From Betaproteobacteria bacterium (GTDB lineage Bacteria; Pseudomonadota; Gammaproteobacteria; Burkholderiales; Burkholderiaceae_E): a DNA stretch of 52,343 nt. How positions within the stretch are numbered: the first letter of the stretch is position 1; each line of letters opens with the position of its first letter. The notes below the pieces were generated by a model that did no database searches, was not told the DNA's origin, and saw only the letters and a program-made list of their open reading frames with translations. Where the stretch lies: contig VGHA01000011.1 of the NCBI GenBank assembly GCA_016868375.1, positions 1-52,343 of the forward strand. The letters are read 5' to 3'. This document shows positions 36,568 to 44,967 of this stretch, one piece after another. Both the position numbers and the translations under genes were made by a program.

Positions 36568-39044
36568 CGGGCGGCCTCTTCAAGTTCAGCGAGCATCCTG
36601 GCAATGCGATCGGCGAGCTTTTCACTGCTGACGGTTTCACGCAGCCGCTCGATCATGAGTGGAAAAGCAAACGGCGTGGGGCGTTCGATTCTCACGATCT
36701 CGAGACGCCGTGAACGCATCACATCGAGCCCCCGTTCAACGCGCGCCAGATCGAGCTCGTCGGCCAACACTTCATGACGGGACTGCGCGAGCAGCAGATT
36801 ATCGGGATCATGCCGGGCAAACACATCGTGAAACATGGTGGCCGAGGCCTGCAGCGAGCGCGACGAGCGCCGCTCGCCAGGATGACCCTGGAACACCAGT
36901 CCCGCGACCCGGGCAATCTCTCGGAAACGCCGCCGGGACAGTTCGGCCGCATTGACTGCGGCCACCAGATCCTGCGCCGGCGTCTGTGACACCAGGCCCT
37001 GATCGCTTGCGAGCTGCGCCGCTGCAATCGGCTCGGCCGACAGCAGTTCAAAGCCATAGTCGTTGACCGCCACCGAGAGGGTCGCCGGTTGGCCGCGGCT
37101 TGCGCGAAACGCCAACATGCAGGCCAGACCCAGGTTCGCGTGCCGGCCCGCGAACGGATAGACAAACAGATGATGCCCTTCGCGGGATTGCAAGGTTTCA
37201 GCGAGCAGCAGGTCGGGCTGCGGGAGCCGGGACCAGCGCGCCTGTAAAGCAAGGAGCGGCCGAACAGCGCGCATCTCAGGATCTGAAAAGCGCCCGCCTG
37301 CCGCCTCACGCAACCGATCGAGCACCGCATCGGCAAGCTCGCCTGACAGCGGCATGCGGCCGCCGCTCCAACGCGGCACCGCGCCGGTTTTTGCCTCGGC
37401 GCGGCGAACCCAGGCGCTCATTTCGTGCACGCGAACCAGTTCGAGCACCCGGCCACCGAACATGAACCGATCACCGGGCCGCAGACGCGCGATGAAACCC
37501 TCCTCGACCGAGCCCAGACGCGCGCCATTCATGAATTTAAGATCGATCGATGCGTCGGCCACAATGGTTCCGATCGACATTCGATGACGCCTCGCAATAC
37601 GCGGATCAGTCACCCGCCAGAGACCCACCTCGTCTCGTGTGAGCTTCCGATATTCGGGATAAGCGGCCAGACTGGCACCATCAGATACAAAGGCAAGCGC
37701 CCAGCGCCAGGTTTCATCGTCGAGCGCTCGATAGGCGTGCGTCGTGCGCAGCTCGGCCAGCATCTGGGCTTCATCGAAGCCGGTACCCGCCGCCACTGTA
37801 ACCAGATGCTGCGCCAGCACGTCGGCCGGGCACTGCGGCGCGATGCGGGCCTCGATCCGGCCGGCCGCCGCGGCATCGCGTGCGGCAACCGCCTCCACCA
37901 GCTCCAGCGCATGGGTGGGTACCAGCGTGATCCGCGATACCGCGCCGGGCCGATGACCCGAGCGCCCGGCGCGCTGAAGCAGCCGGGCAATGCCCTTGGC
38001 GCTGCCAATCTGCAGCACCCGCTCCACCGGCGCGAAGTCAACGCCCAGGTCGAGGCTGGATGTGCAGACCACCGCGCGCAATCGACCCTCGGCAATGGCG
38101 CGCTCGACCCAGCGGCGCACCTGCGCATCGAGCGAGCCATGGTGAAGCGCAATGGCGCCAGCCCAGTCAGGGCGTGCATCGAGCAGCATGGCGTACCAGA
38201 GCTCGGCCTGGGCCCGTGTATTGCAGAACACCAGCGCTGAGGCGCTTGCCTCGAGCTCGGTCACGACGGCATCGCGCATGCGCGCGCCTAGATGACCGCC
38301 CCAGGGGAAGCGCTCGAGCGTGGTTGGCAGCAGCGTATCGATGACCGGCAGTCGCCTGGCCGGCGCATCGATCAGCATGCCCGCACGCCCACCGAGGAGG
38401 ACATCAAGTGCTTCGTGGGGATTGCCGAGCGTTGCCGATAGCCCCCAGACAACCGGAGGCGACCCTGCGAGAGTGGCAAGGCGCGCCAGCGCCAGCTGCA
38501 GCTGAACCCCGCGCTTGGATCCGATCAGCTCATGCCACTCATCGACGATCACCACCTCGATCGCGCCCAGGCGCGCCGCCGCATCGGCGCGCGACATCAT
38601 CAGCGACAGACTCTCCGGGGTTGTGACCAGCGCAAACGGCGGCCGGCGATCCTGACGCGTACGCTCGGCAGACGGCGTATCGCCGGTGCGCAATCCGACG
38701 GACAGCTCAAGCTCAAGCCCGATCACCGCCTCAAGGAGCGCCCGTTCGGTATCGGCGGCCAGCGCCCGCATCGGCGTGATCCACAGCACCCGCGTGCGAC
38801 CGGTCTGCGCCACCGGCCTGCGGCCCCGCGAACCCAGAGCCCGCATGAGGGCGCCCAGCCAGACCGCCAGCGTCTTGCCGGACCCGGTGCCCGCATGGAG
38901 CAGCCCACTGTTGCCGCGTGCGGCTGCGCGCCAGACCCGTCGCTGGAATGCAAACGGCTGCCAGCCGCGCTGCGCAAACCAGGCGGAAATCCTGGCCTCG
39001 GTCAGCCCAGGCGCGGTGGCGCGGTCAGCGGCCGTACCAGTCAC
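36564..39044 (-). CDS. Ligase-associated Lhr-like DEXH-box helicase
   Basis: An 826-residue superfamily 2 helicase. The ATP site AGTGSGKT is at 51-58, motif II is DEWH rather than DEAD, then [17 protein letters not shown] and [11 protein letters not shown]. The C-terminal half carries the Lhr-type winged-helix and beta-barrel region. In related bacteria this helicase works with PdeM, ligase and exonuclease in DNA damage tolerance. The start is GTG at 39044, 20 bases inside the end of the aminotransferase gene; the frame is open further upstream, but those codons lie within that gene. Confidence 0.92.
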   Translation of the reverse strand: MTGTAADRATAPGLTEARISAWFAQRGWQPFAFQRRVWRAAARGNSGLLHAGTGSGKTLAVWLGALMRALGSRGRRPVAQTGRTRVLWITPMRALAADTERALLEAVIGLELELSVGLRTGDTPSAERTRQDRRPPFALVTTPESLSLMMSRADAAARLGAIEVVIVDEWHELIGSKRGVQLQLALARLATLAGSPPVVWGLSATLGNPHEALDVLLGGRAGMLIDAPARRLPVIDTLLPTTLERFPWGGHLGARMRDAVVTELEASASALVFCNTRAQAELWYAMLLDARPDWAGAIALHHGSLDAQVRRWVERAIAEGRLRAVVCTSSLDLGVDFAPVERVLQIGSAKGIARLLQRAGRSGHRPGAVSRITLVPTHALELVEAVAARDAAAAGRIEARIAPQCPADVLAQHLVTVAAGTGFDEAQMLAELRTTHAYRALDDETWRWALAFVSDGASLAAYPEYRKLTRDEVGLWRVTDPRIARRHRMSIGTIVADASIDLKFMNGARLGSVEEGFIARLRPGDRFMFGGRVLELVRVHEMSAWVRRAEAKTGAVPRWSGGRMPLSGELADAVLDRLREAAGGRFSDPEMRAVRPLLALQARWSRLPQPDLLLAETLQSREGHHLFVYPFAGRHANLGLACMLAFRASRGQPATLSVAVNDYGFELLSAEPIAAAQLASDQGLVSQTPAQDLVAAVNAAELSRRRFREIARVAGLVFQGHPGERRSSRSLQASATMFHDVFARHDPDNLLLAQSRHEVLADELDLARVERGLDVMRSRRLEIVRIERPTPFAFPLMIERLRETVSSEKLADRIARMLAELEEAAR

Positions 39045-40203
39045 GCACCGCGGCGATGAAGCGCTGGACGCCTTCGGCCACCGTGGCCGCATCAAGCGAA
39101 CCAAACGACAGCCGTTGATAGTTCGCCTGGCGGGTATCGGTGAACCCAAACGCAAACCCCGGAATGGCTGCAACGCGATGGCGCGCGACCATCGCACGGG
39201 TAAAGCCGAGCGGATCATCGATACCCGGCAGTCTCAGCATGACGTAGAACGCGCCCTGGGTGCTGGCAAAGCTCGCCAGCCCGTCGAGTGCACGCAGGGC
39301 CTGATGAACCTGAACGCGTACCGATGCAAGCGATTGCAGCTCTGGCTCGAGTGCCCGACGCCCCAGGCGCAGCGACTCGAGCGCAAGCAGTTGCGAGATG
39401 ACCGGTGCGCAGATCAGGTTGGTGTCCTGCACCTTGTTCATCGCCTCGGCGAGGTCGGACGGATACACAACATGACCGCAACGCCAGCTGGCCATGCCCC
39501 AACCCTTGGAAAACGATTGAAACGTGAGCGTGTGTCGCTCAGCGCCGGGAATGGAGGCGGGAGAAAAATGCCGGGCACCGTCGAAGGTGAAGTATTCGTA
39601 GGCCTCATCACTGAAGTGATAGAGGCCACGCTCGGCGCAGAGTGCATTGACTGCGCGCAGATCATCTTCGGCGTACACCGCGCCGGTCGGGTTGTTGGGC
39701 GATACCGTGATGATTGCGCGTGTGCGCGGCGTGATCGCCCGCTCGATCGCGGCAAGGTCGAGTTGGTAGTCAGGTCGCGTTGGCACGCACACAGGCACGT
39801 ACCCCGCCATGCGAATCGCCATCTCCTGATTGAAATAAAACGGCAGCGGCAGAATGAATTCATCGCCCGGATCGCCGAGCGCCAGCACCGCATTGAGAAA
39901 CGCCATATTGCTGCCGGCAGTCACCATGACCTGCATGCCGCGAGCCAGCTCAATGCCGTTTTCATCGCGAAGCTTCGCCGCCAGCGCCTCGGTGAGTGGC
40001 GCAATGCCGCCCACTGCCTGATAGCGGTGAAGCAGCGGATCAGCCAGTTTGTCGGGCAGCGCGCGGATCAGGTCGGCGGGTGGGCCATAGCGCACCACAC
40101 CCTGGCCCAGCGAGATCGTGCCCGGGTGTTCGCGCACCAGCGCGGCAACGGTTGGGATGATGGGCGTGTCAACGCCATCGATGCGAAGCGAGCTTCGTTT
40201 CAC
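39025..40203 (-). CDS. PLP-dependent aminotransferase, class I/II
   Basis: A 392-residue fold-type I aminotransferase. The PLP lysine is Lys233 in [18 protein letters not shown] (168-174), Asp199 and Tyr202 contact the cofactor. An arginine of the LSFGS segment near the C terminus would bind the substrate carboxylate. The amino donor is not predictable. The GTG at 40203 overlaps the DUF429 stop as GTGA, and its own 3' end overlaps the helicase start by 20 bases, so this metabolic-type gene is physically locked into a repair operon. Confidence 0.93.
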   Translation of the reverse strand: MKRSSLRIDGVDTPIIPTVAALVREHPGTISLGQGVVRYGPPADLIRALPDKLADPLLHRYQAVGGIAPLTEALAAKLRDENGIELARGMQVMVTAGSNMAFLNAVLALGDPGDEFILPLPFYFNQEMAIRMAGYVPVCVPTRPDYQLDLAAIERAITPRTRAIITVSPNNPTGAVYAEDDLRAVNALCAERGLYHFSDEAYEYFTFDGARHFSPASIPGAERHTLTFQSFSKGWGMASWRCGHVVYPSDLAEAMNKVQDTNLICAPVISQLLALESLRLGRRALEPELQSLASVRVQVHQALRALDGLASFASTQGAFYVMLRLPGIDDPLGFTRAMVARHRVAAIPGFAFGFTDTRQANYQRLSFGSLDAATVAEGVQRFIAAVRDWYGR

Positions 40204-41144
40204 GGTTGAGTCGATCCGAGAACAGGTTCGTGATGGTAGCCGGTTGTCGAGGGCGCGCTCACGATCCACCCTTCAAGCGGATCAATTTGCGACGGCAAAC
40301 CGTAGCCTGCGCCCTGCGAGAGCGCCCAACCCGCCTGAACCGCGCAGAGCACCGCATCGAGCCAGTCGCCGCGAGGCTCGTCCTCGATGCGCTGCTGCAA
40401 ACCGTTGCCAAACTCGACCCGCAGACTCAGTGGATGCGCCCCCGACGACAGTGCAGCGACGATGACCCGCCGACCCGCGTGACGCGCCGCGTCCTGCCGA
40501 GCGGCCTCATCGCTTTTGTAAGAGCCGCGATGGAGGGCTCGCGCAAGAAGCCCCGGATACGCCTCAAGCGCCACGCGCGAGGGGTCGCCCGCACGCAGGC
40601 CCGGCAGGTGAACGCCGGCTTCAAGCAAGCGTGGTGCGCCTGCGTGAAACATCCACGCCACCGGCGGATTGACCCACTTCATCGAGGGCGAGGAGCCCGC
40701 CGGACGATCGGTCGCGCGATGCGCGAACTTTGATCCGGCTGGTCGGCGTGCACAGAAGGCACGCAGGGCATCGCGCAGGATCGGGCGTGGCTGCGCCCCG
40801 AAGTGGCTCACCAGCGCGGACCAGTCGGTCGGCCAACCCAGTTCGAGCACCAGCTCGCGGGGCAGCCCGAACGGAAAATCGAATCCACCGACCCAGGGAC
40901 CGCGACGCGCAATCAGCGATTCGAATGCTGAGAGCGTCTCAATCGGTTCGAGCGCCTCCACCCGCAAAACGCCCTTGGCCGCGAGGCGCGCATGCGCGAT
41001 GGTGATCGGCTTGACACGCGATGGCGCACTCGAAAAATCAACCCCCAGAATCGCGACGCTGTCCGTCGGGTTTTCGCAACAGGGGCGCACCGTCGCTCGC
41101 CCCGAATCCAGGGGTGGGTGGAGAGAGTGATCGCCAACTGTCAT
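40200..41144 (-). CDS. DUF429 domain protein (RNase H-like fold predicted)
   Basis: About 314 residues. The domain starts with VAILGVDFSSAPSRVKPITIA, then GFDFPFGLPRELV, VNPPVAWMFHAG, VALEAYPGLLAR and DAVLCAVQAGWAL, the acidic and aromatic pattern of DUF429. The family is thought to have an RNase H-like fold with possible nuclease activity, but its function is unproven. The start is uncertain: ATG at 41144 is preferred by length, ATG at 41168 is possible, and neither has a clear ribosome binding site. It is the first gene of the DUF429-aminotransferase-helicase-pdeM unit. Confidence 0.8.
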   Translation of the reverse strand: MTVGDHSLHPPLDSGRATVRPCCENPTDSVAILGVDFSSAPSRVKPITIAHARLAAKGVLRVEALEPIETLSAFESLIARRGPWVGGFDFPFGLPRELVLELGWPTDWSALVSHFGAQPRPILRDALRAFCARRPAGSKFAHRATDRPAGSSPSMKWVNPPVAWMFHAGAPRLLEAGVHLPGLRAGDPSRVALEAYPGLLARALHRGSYKSDEAARQDAARHAGRRVIVAALSSGAHPLSLRVEFGNGLQQRIEDEPRGDWLDAVLCAVQAGWALSQGAGYGLPSQIDPLEGWIVSAPSTTGYHHEPVLGSTQP

Positions 41145-41244
41145 CGGAGCATGATCGATGTCGTGCATACGGTCGGGAATGTCTGGCCCGCAGGCCAAAA
41201 AGCGAATAGGGTAGTAGGGGTTTTTACCCGCACGTTGCACGAAA

Positions 41245-41270
41245 GATTTCGCGACGCACGTCGCGAAATC
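41245..41270. promoter_or_regulatory. Perfect 11-bp inverted repeat between DUF429 gene and folE
   Basis: GATTTCGCGAC (41245-41255) and GTCGCGAAATC (41260-41270) are perfect complements around a 4-base centre. It lies in the 207-base divergent region, about 80 bases before folE and 100 before the DUF429 gene. It could be an operator for a dimeric regulator or an RNA hairpin in the folE leader. No convincing sigma-70 promoter was found in this region. Confidence 0.55.
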
Positions 41271-41311
41271 GCGCATCGTTCGCCTCCCGCCGTCATTCGG
41301 CGACGGGACAC

Positions 41312-41340
41312 CCCGACAGGCTCCGGGACACGGAGTCGGG
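41312..41340 (+). promoter_or_regulatory. Leader hairpin covering the folE ribosome binding site
   Basis: CCCGA (41312-41316) pairs with TCGGG (41336-41340) and CTCCG (41321-41325) with CGGAG (41331-41335), giving a bulged 10-bp stem with a 5-base loop. The folE ribosome binding site GGGAGA (41338-41343), eight bases before the ATG, is partly within the right arm. Translation may therefore need the hairpin to open. Confidence 0.5.
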
Positions 41341-41351
41341 AGAATAACTCG

Positions 41352-42092
41352 ATGCGCAACTCCTCCAACGTTAAAGCCCTTCCCCGCAAACCCGCCCGCG
41401 CGCGCAACGACGACAGCGGGCGTCCGATGTCCGAGGTGATTCGCGAACGCGTCCGTCAGGCGGGCCGTCGCTTTCATGCCAACGACAATATCTCTGAGTT
41501 CATTCGATCTGATGTCGAACGCGAAGCGCTTCGTAAGGAGGTGGAATCCCGCGTCCAGGCACTGCTCGAATCGCTGGTGATCGACATCACCCATGATCAC
41601 AACACGCAGGACACCGCGCGTCGTGTGGCCAAGATGTATTTGAAGGAAGTATTCCGGGGTCGCTACGAGCCGATGCCCGCGGTCACCGAATTCCCGAACG
41701 TCGAGCGCCTTAACGAATTGATCGTGGTCGGGCCGATTACCGTTCGTTCAGCCTGCTCGCATCATCTCTGCCCGATCCTGGGCAGGATCTGGATCGGTGT
41801 CTTGCCCAACGCCAACTCCAAGCTGATCGGATTGTCCAAGTACGCCCGTGTTGCCGATTGGGTCATGAGCCGGCCGCAGATTCAGGAGGAAGCGGTTAAA
41901 ACGCTTGCCGATGAACTCGAGCGCCTGCTGCTCCCTGATGGCCTGGCGGTCATCATGGAAGCCGATCATTTCTGCATGCATTGGCGCGGCGTCAAAGACG
42001 AAAGCTCAATGACCTCGTCCATCATGCGCGGCCGCTTCCTCAAGTCGGATGCGCTGCGCCGCGAACTGCTGTCGCTGCTCAAGCGCAACTGA
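41352..42092 (+). CDS. folE: GTP cyclohydrolase I (variant)
   Basis: A 246-residue enzyme of the FolE fold, which turns GTP into 7,8-dihydroneopterin triphosphate for folate or other pterins. Zinc ligands are kept: Cys135 and His138 in CSHH and Cys208 in HFC; the catalytic histidines 137 and 206 and the guanine-binding Glu179 (QIQE) are present. The usual CEHH motif reads CSHH, and the first 45 residues are an Arg/Lys-rich extension. The ATG at 41352 follows GGGAG at good spacing. It is the only plus-strand gene between two minus-strand repair gene pairs. NudB, the next folate step, is encoded at 47170. Confidence 0.9.
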   Translation: MRNSSNVKALPRKPARARNDDSGRPMSEVIRERVRQAGRRFHANDNISEFIRSDVEREALRKEVESRVQALLESLVIDITHDHNTQDTARRVAKMYLKEVFRGRYEPMPAVTEFPNVERLNELIVVGPITVRSACSHHLCPILGRIWIGVLPNANSKLIGLSKYARVADWVMSRPQIQEEAVKTLADELERLLLPDGLAVIMEADHFCMHWRGVKDESSMTSSIMRGRFLKSDALRRELLSLLKRN

Positions 42093-42111
42093 CGTCCGGG
42101 GCCATGCCGCG

Positions 42112-43863
42112 CTAGCCGCGGCACAGCGTGAGCATGGCCTCCAGTGCTGCAAGGCCGTCGGCCTCGGCGACGGCCTTGTCACGTCGCCATCGCAGCATCC
42201 TGGGAAATCGCACTGAGACGCCCGCGCGATGCCGTGTCGAGCGCGCAATCCCTTCGAAGCCGATTTCAAACACCAGGGACGGCGTCACGCTTCGGACGGG
42301 TCCGAAGCGTTCAAGGGTCGTGCGACGCACGATTGCATCGACCTCGCGGATTTCCGCATCGGTGAGCCCCGAATACGCTTTTGCGAACGGGATCAGGCGC
42401 GGCTCGGCGTCGCGGTCACGATCCCAGACCGCGAACGTGTAGTCGGTATAAAGCCCTGCACGGCGCCCGTGGCCCGCCTGCGCGTAAATCAGTACGGCAT
42501 CCACTGAAAACGGATCGAGTTTCCACTTGAACCATGCGCCACCGTCGGCCCGGCTGCGGCCGATTCCATAGGCCGAGTCCAGCCGTTTGAGCATCAGCCC
42601 CTCGGCGCCGTGCGAGCGCGCGTCCTCACGGATGCGGGCGCGCTCAGCCCAATCATGCGCATCGATTGCAGCGGCTGCGCACAGGGTTTGCGGATCAACC
42701 TGCGCCTCGCCCAGAATGGCCAGCATTGCAGCACGCCGTTCAATGAGCGCAAGCGCCCTCAGATCAGCATGCTCACGCTCCAGACAGTCAAATGCGATGA
42801 AGCGCGCGGGCGCTTTTTTAAGCGTGGCCGGCCCGGGCTGCAGTCGACCGATCCGGGTCTGCATGGCTGCAAAGTCCATCGGGCGCTGCGAGCCTGGCAT
42901 CCAACAGAGCAGCTCGCCGTCAAGTACCGTGCCCGGGGGCAAGCGCTGGGCGGCCGAAACAATCTCAGGAAACCGATCGGTCAGCAGCTCTTCGCCGCGC
43001 GACCAGATCGCCACCTGCTCGCCGCGTCGGACCAGCTGCGCGCGAATGCCGTCCCATTTCCACTCGGCAAGCCAGTCCGATGCGCGCTCAGCGGTCGCGC
43101 GCGGCGCCTCCCAGCTGGTGGCGAGCATGAATGGGTAAGGCAGCAGCAAGGTTACGGGATCGCTTGGCGAAGCGCTGACCGGCGCGGCGCCAACCATTGA
43201 TTGGTGCGCCGCCTCATCCGCGTTGGCCTCGGGCTGCGGGTTGGCAGCGGGCTGCGGGACGGGCTGGGCGGCAACCAGTGCACGATAGCGGGCCGCCTCT
43301 GGGTTCGCCTTACGGTCGGTGTAGCCAATGATTCGCTGGGCGATCACGCGCGCATCGACACCGCTTGCCTCGGACAGCGCGCGCAGGACGAGCTGCCGCG
43401 ACACGCCCAGTCGCAGGCCGCCCGTGATGAGCTTGTTGAAGACGAAGCGCTGCCAACTGTCAAGCACTGCCCAGACACCCGCGAGCGCAGCGCGCGTTGC
43501 CTCGGGTTCCAGCGCTCGAAGCGGCAGCAGCCGGGCGCGCATCCAGTGATCAAGGCTGCCAGCGCAATCGTGTGCGGTTGCGCTCTGCTCAGGCAGCAGC
43601 AACGCAATGGTCTCGGCCAGGTCCCCGACGGCCTGATAACACTCATCGAACAACCACTCGGGCACCGCTGCGACCTCGTAGGCAGCCTCGCGGAGCAGTC
43701 GTGTTGCAACCAGCTTCTGGGGCTTGCCGCCCGCAAGAAAGTACACCGCCCACGCGCAGTCTTCCGCGGACTCGGATTGAAAGTAGCACCGCATCGCCTC
43801 GACTTTATCCAGCGTCGAATTGGAGCGATCCAGTGCTGCGATCAAGTGGGCGAACCGCTCCAT
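42112..43863 (-). CDS. ATP-dependent DNA ligase, repair-associated type
   Basis: A 583-residue ligase. An N-terminal DNA-binding domain (about residues 1-195) is joined by a Pro/Gln/Ala-rich linker (about 200-236) to the adenylation domain with Lys269 in EWKWDGIRAQ as the AMP-accepting residue, EGLMLKRLDSAYGIGR and KWK motifs, then an OB-fold. This is the LigB/LigC-like form found with the Lhr-like helicase, PdeM and an exonuclease, not the essential NAD-dependent LigA. The ATG shares one base with the exonuclease stop (TGATG). A short GC stem (42106-42111 with 42117-42122) overlaps its stop codon. Confidence 0.93.
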   Translation of the reverse strand: MERFAHLIAALDRSNSTLDKVEAMRCYFQSESAEDCAWAVYFLAGGKPQKLVATRLLREAAYEVAAVPEWLFDECYQAVGDLAETIALLLPEQSATAHDCAGSLDHWMRARLLPLRALEPEATRAALAGVWAVLDSWQRFVFNKLITGGLRLGVSRQLVLRALSEASGVDARVIAQRIIGYTDRKANPEAARYRALVAAQPVPQPAANPQPEANADEAAHQSMVGAAPVSASPSDPVTLLLPYPFMLATSWEAPRATAERASDWLAEWKWDGIRAQLVRRGEQVAIWSRGEELLTDRFPEIVSAAQRLPPGTVLDGELLCWMPGSQRPMDFAAMQTRIGRLQPGPATLKKAPARFIAFDCLEREHADLRALALIERRAAMLAILGEAQVDPQTLCAAAAIDAHDWAERARIREDARSHGAEGLMLKRLDSAYGIGRSRADGGAWFKWKLDPFSVDAVLIYAQAGHGRRAGLYTDYTFAVWDRDRDAEPRLIPFAKAYSGLTDAEIREVDAIVRRTTLERFGPVRSVTPSLVFEIGFEGIARSTRHRAGVSVRFPRMLRWRRDKAVAEADGLAALEAMLTLCRG

Positions 43864-44933
43864 CAGTGGGGCGACTCCGACAGATGCTCGGCCACGGGGT
43901 GGGTGTCCGCACTGACGGGTGTGTCGGACTCGGCACCCGCCTCACCGCCGAATTCAGTTCGAAGCGCGTGCGCCTGCACGCCGCGCTCGCTCAGATAGCG
44001 CACGATCGCCGCTTCGAAGCCGTGCGTCACGATCACCCGCTGCGCGCCGCTTGCCTCAATCGCCTGCACCAGGCCTGGCCAATCGGCATGGTCTGACAGC
44101 ACGAAGCCCCGATCGAGCGCCCGCCGCCGCCGTGCGCCACGCACCCGCATCCAGCCTGAGGCAAATGCGATGCTGGCATCGCCGAACCGCGACAGCCAGG
44201 GGCTTCCTGCAGCCGACGGTGGCGCCAGGACCAGCGGGGGCGTATCGGCTGCGTTGCGGCGCCAGTCGGTTGCGGTGAAAATGTCGGGAATCGCAACGCC
44301 CGAGGCTCGATACGCTGCATTGACCGCCGTGACCGAACCATGTGCCACCATCGGGCCCAGAAGCGCCTGGGCCTGCGCAAGACCCGCCAGCACCCGCTGG
44401 GCTTTGCCAAGGGCATAGCAGAGCAGCACGCTCGCGCGCCCGCCTGCGGCGTTGTCAGCCCACCAGCCTGCGATCTCGGCCAGACACTGCGCATCGGTCT
44501 GCCAGCGATAAACCGGCAGGCCAAATGTCGATTCAGTGATGAAGGTATCGCACCGCACCGGTTCAAACGGCGCGCAGGTCGGATCGGCCTGCAGCTTATA
44601 GTCGCCCGACACCACCCACACCTCGCCCCGGCGTTCAACGCGCACCTGCGCGGATCCGAGGATGTGCCCGGCGGGATGCAGCGATACGCGCGTATCGCCA
44701 AGCGTCATCGGCTCACCCCAGCGCAGCGTCTGCAGCGATATCGCGCCGAGCCGGCATCGCATGACCTCGCGGGCGGGCTCGCTCGCAAGATAGTGCCGAT
44801 GACCGACCCGGGCATGGTCGGCATGGGCATGAGTGATGACCGCCCGATCAACCGGACGCCAGGGGTCGATGTAGAAATCGCCCGCCTCGCAATAGAGCCC
44901 TTCCGGGCGCAGCGAAATCAGGTCGCCCTGCAT
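43863..44933 (-). CDS. Ligase-associated DNA damage response exonuclease
   Basis: A 356-residue metallo-beta-lactamase/beta-CASP-type nuclease. The metal-binding HAHADH motif is at residues 35-40, followed by AGHILGSAQV, SGDYK and LSDHADW. In the conserved four-gene set it is the end-processing 3' nuclease. The ATG at 44933 gives the normal N terminus MQGDLISLRPEGLYCEAG; the frame opens at 44999, but that would overlap clsB. It follows clsB by 34 bases and is coupled to the ligase gene. The C-terminal 30 residues are acidic and variable. Confidence 0.92.
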   Translation of the reverse strand: MQGDLISLRPEGLYCEAGDFYIDPWRPVDRAVITHAHADHARVGHRHYLASEPAREVMRCRLGAISLQTLRWGEPMTLGDTRVSLHPAGHILGSAQVRVERRGEVWVVSGDYKLQADPTCAPFEPVRCDTFITESTFGLPVYRWQTDAQCLAEIAGWWADNAAGGRASVLLCYALGKAQRVLAGLAQAQALLGPMVAHGSVTAVNAAYRASGVAIPDIFTATDWRRNAADTPPLVLAPPSAAGSPWLSRFGDASIAFASGWMRVRGARRRRALDRGFVLSDHADWPGLVQAIEASGAQRVIVTHGFEAAIVRYLSERGVQAHALRTEFGGEAGAESDTPVSADTHPVAEHLSESPH

Positions 44934-44967
44934 CAGCGACGCCCCTGCAGCGTGTGGGCGCACCAGC

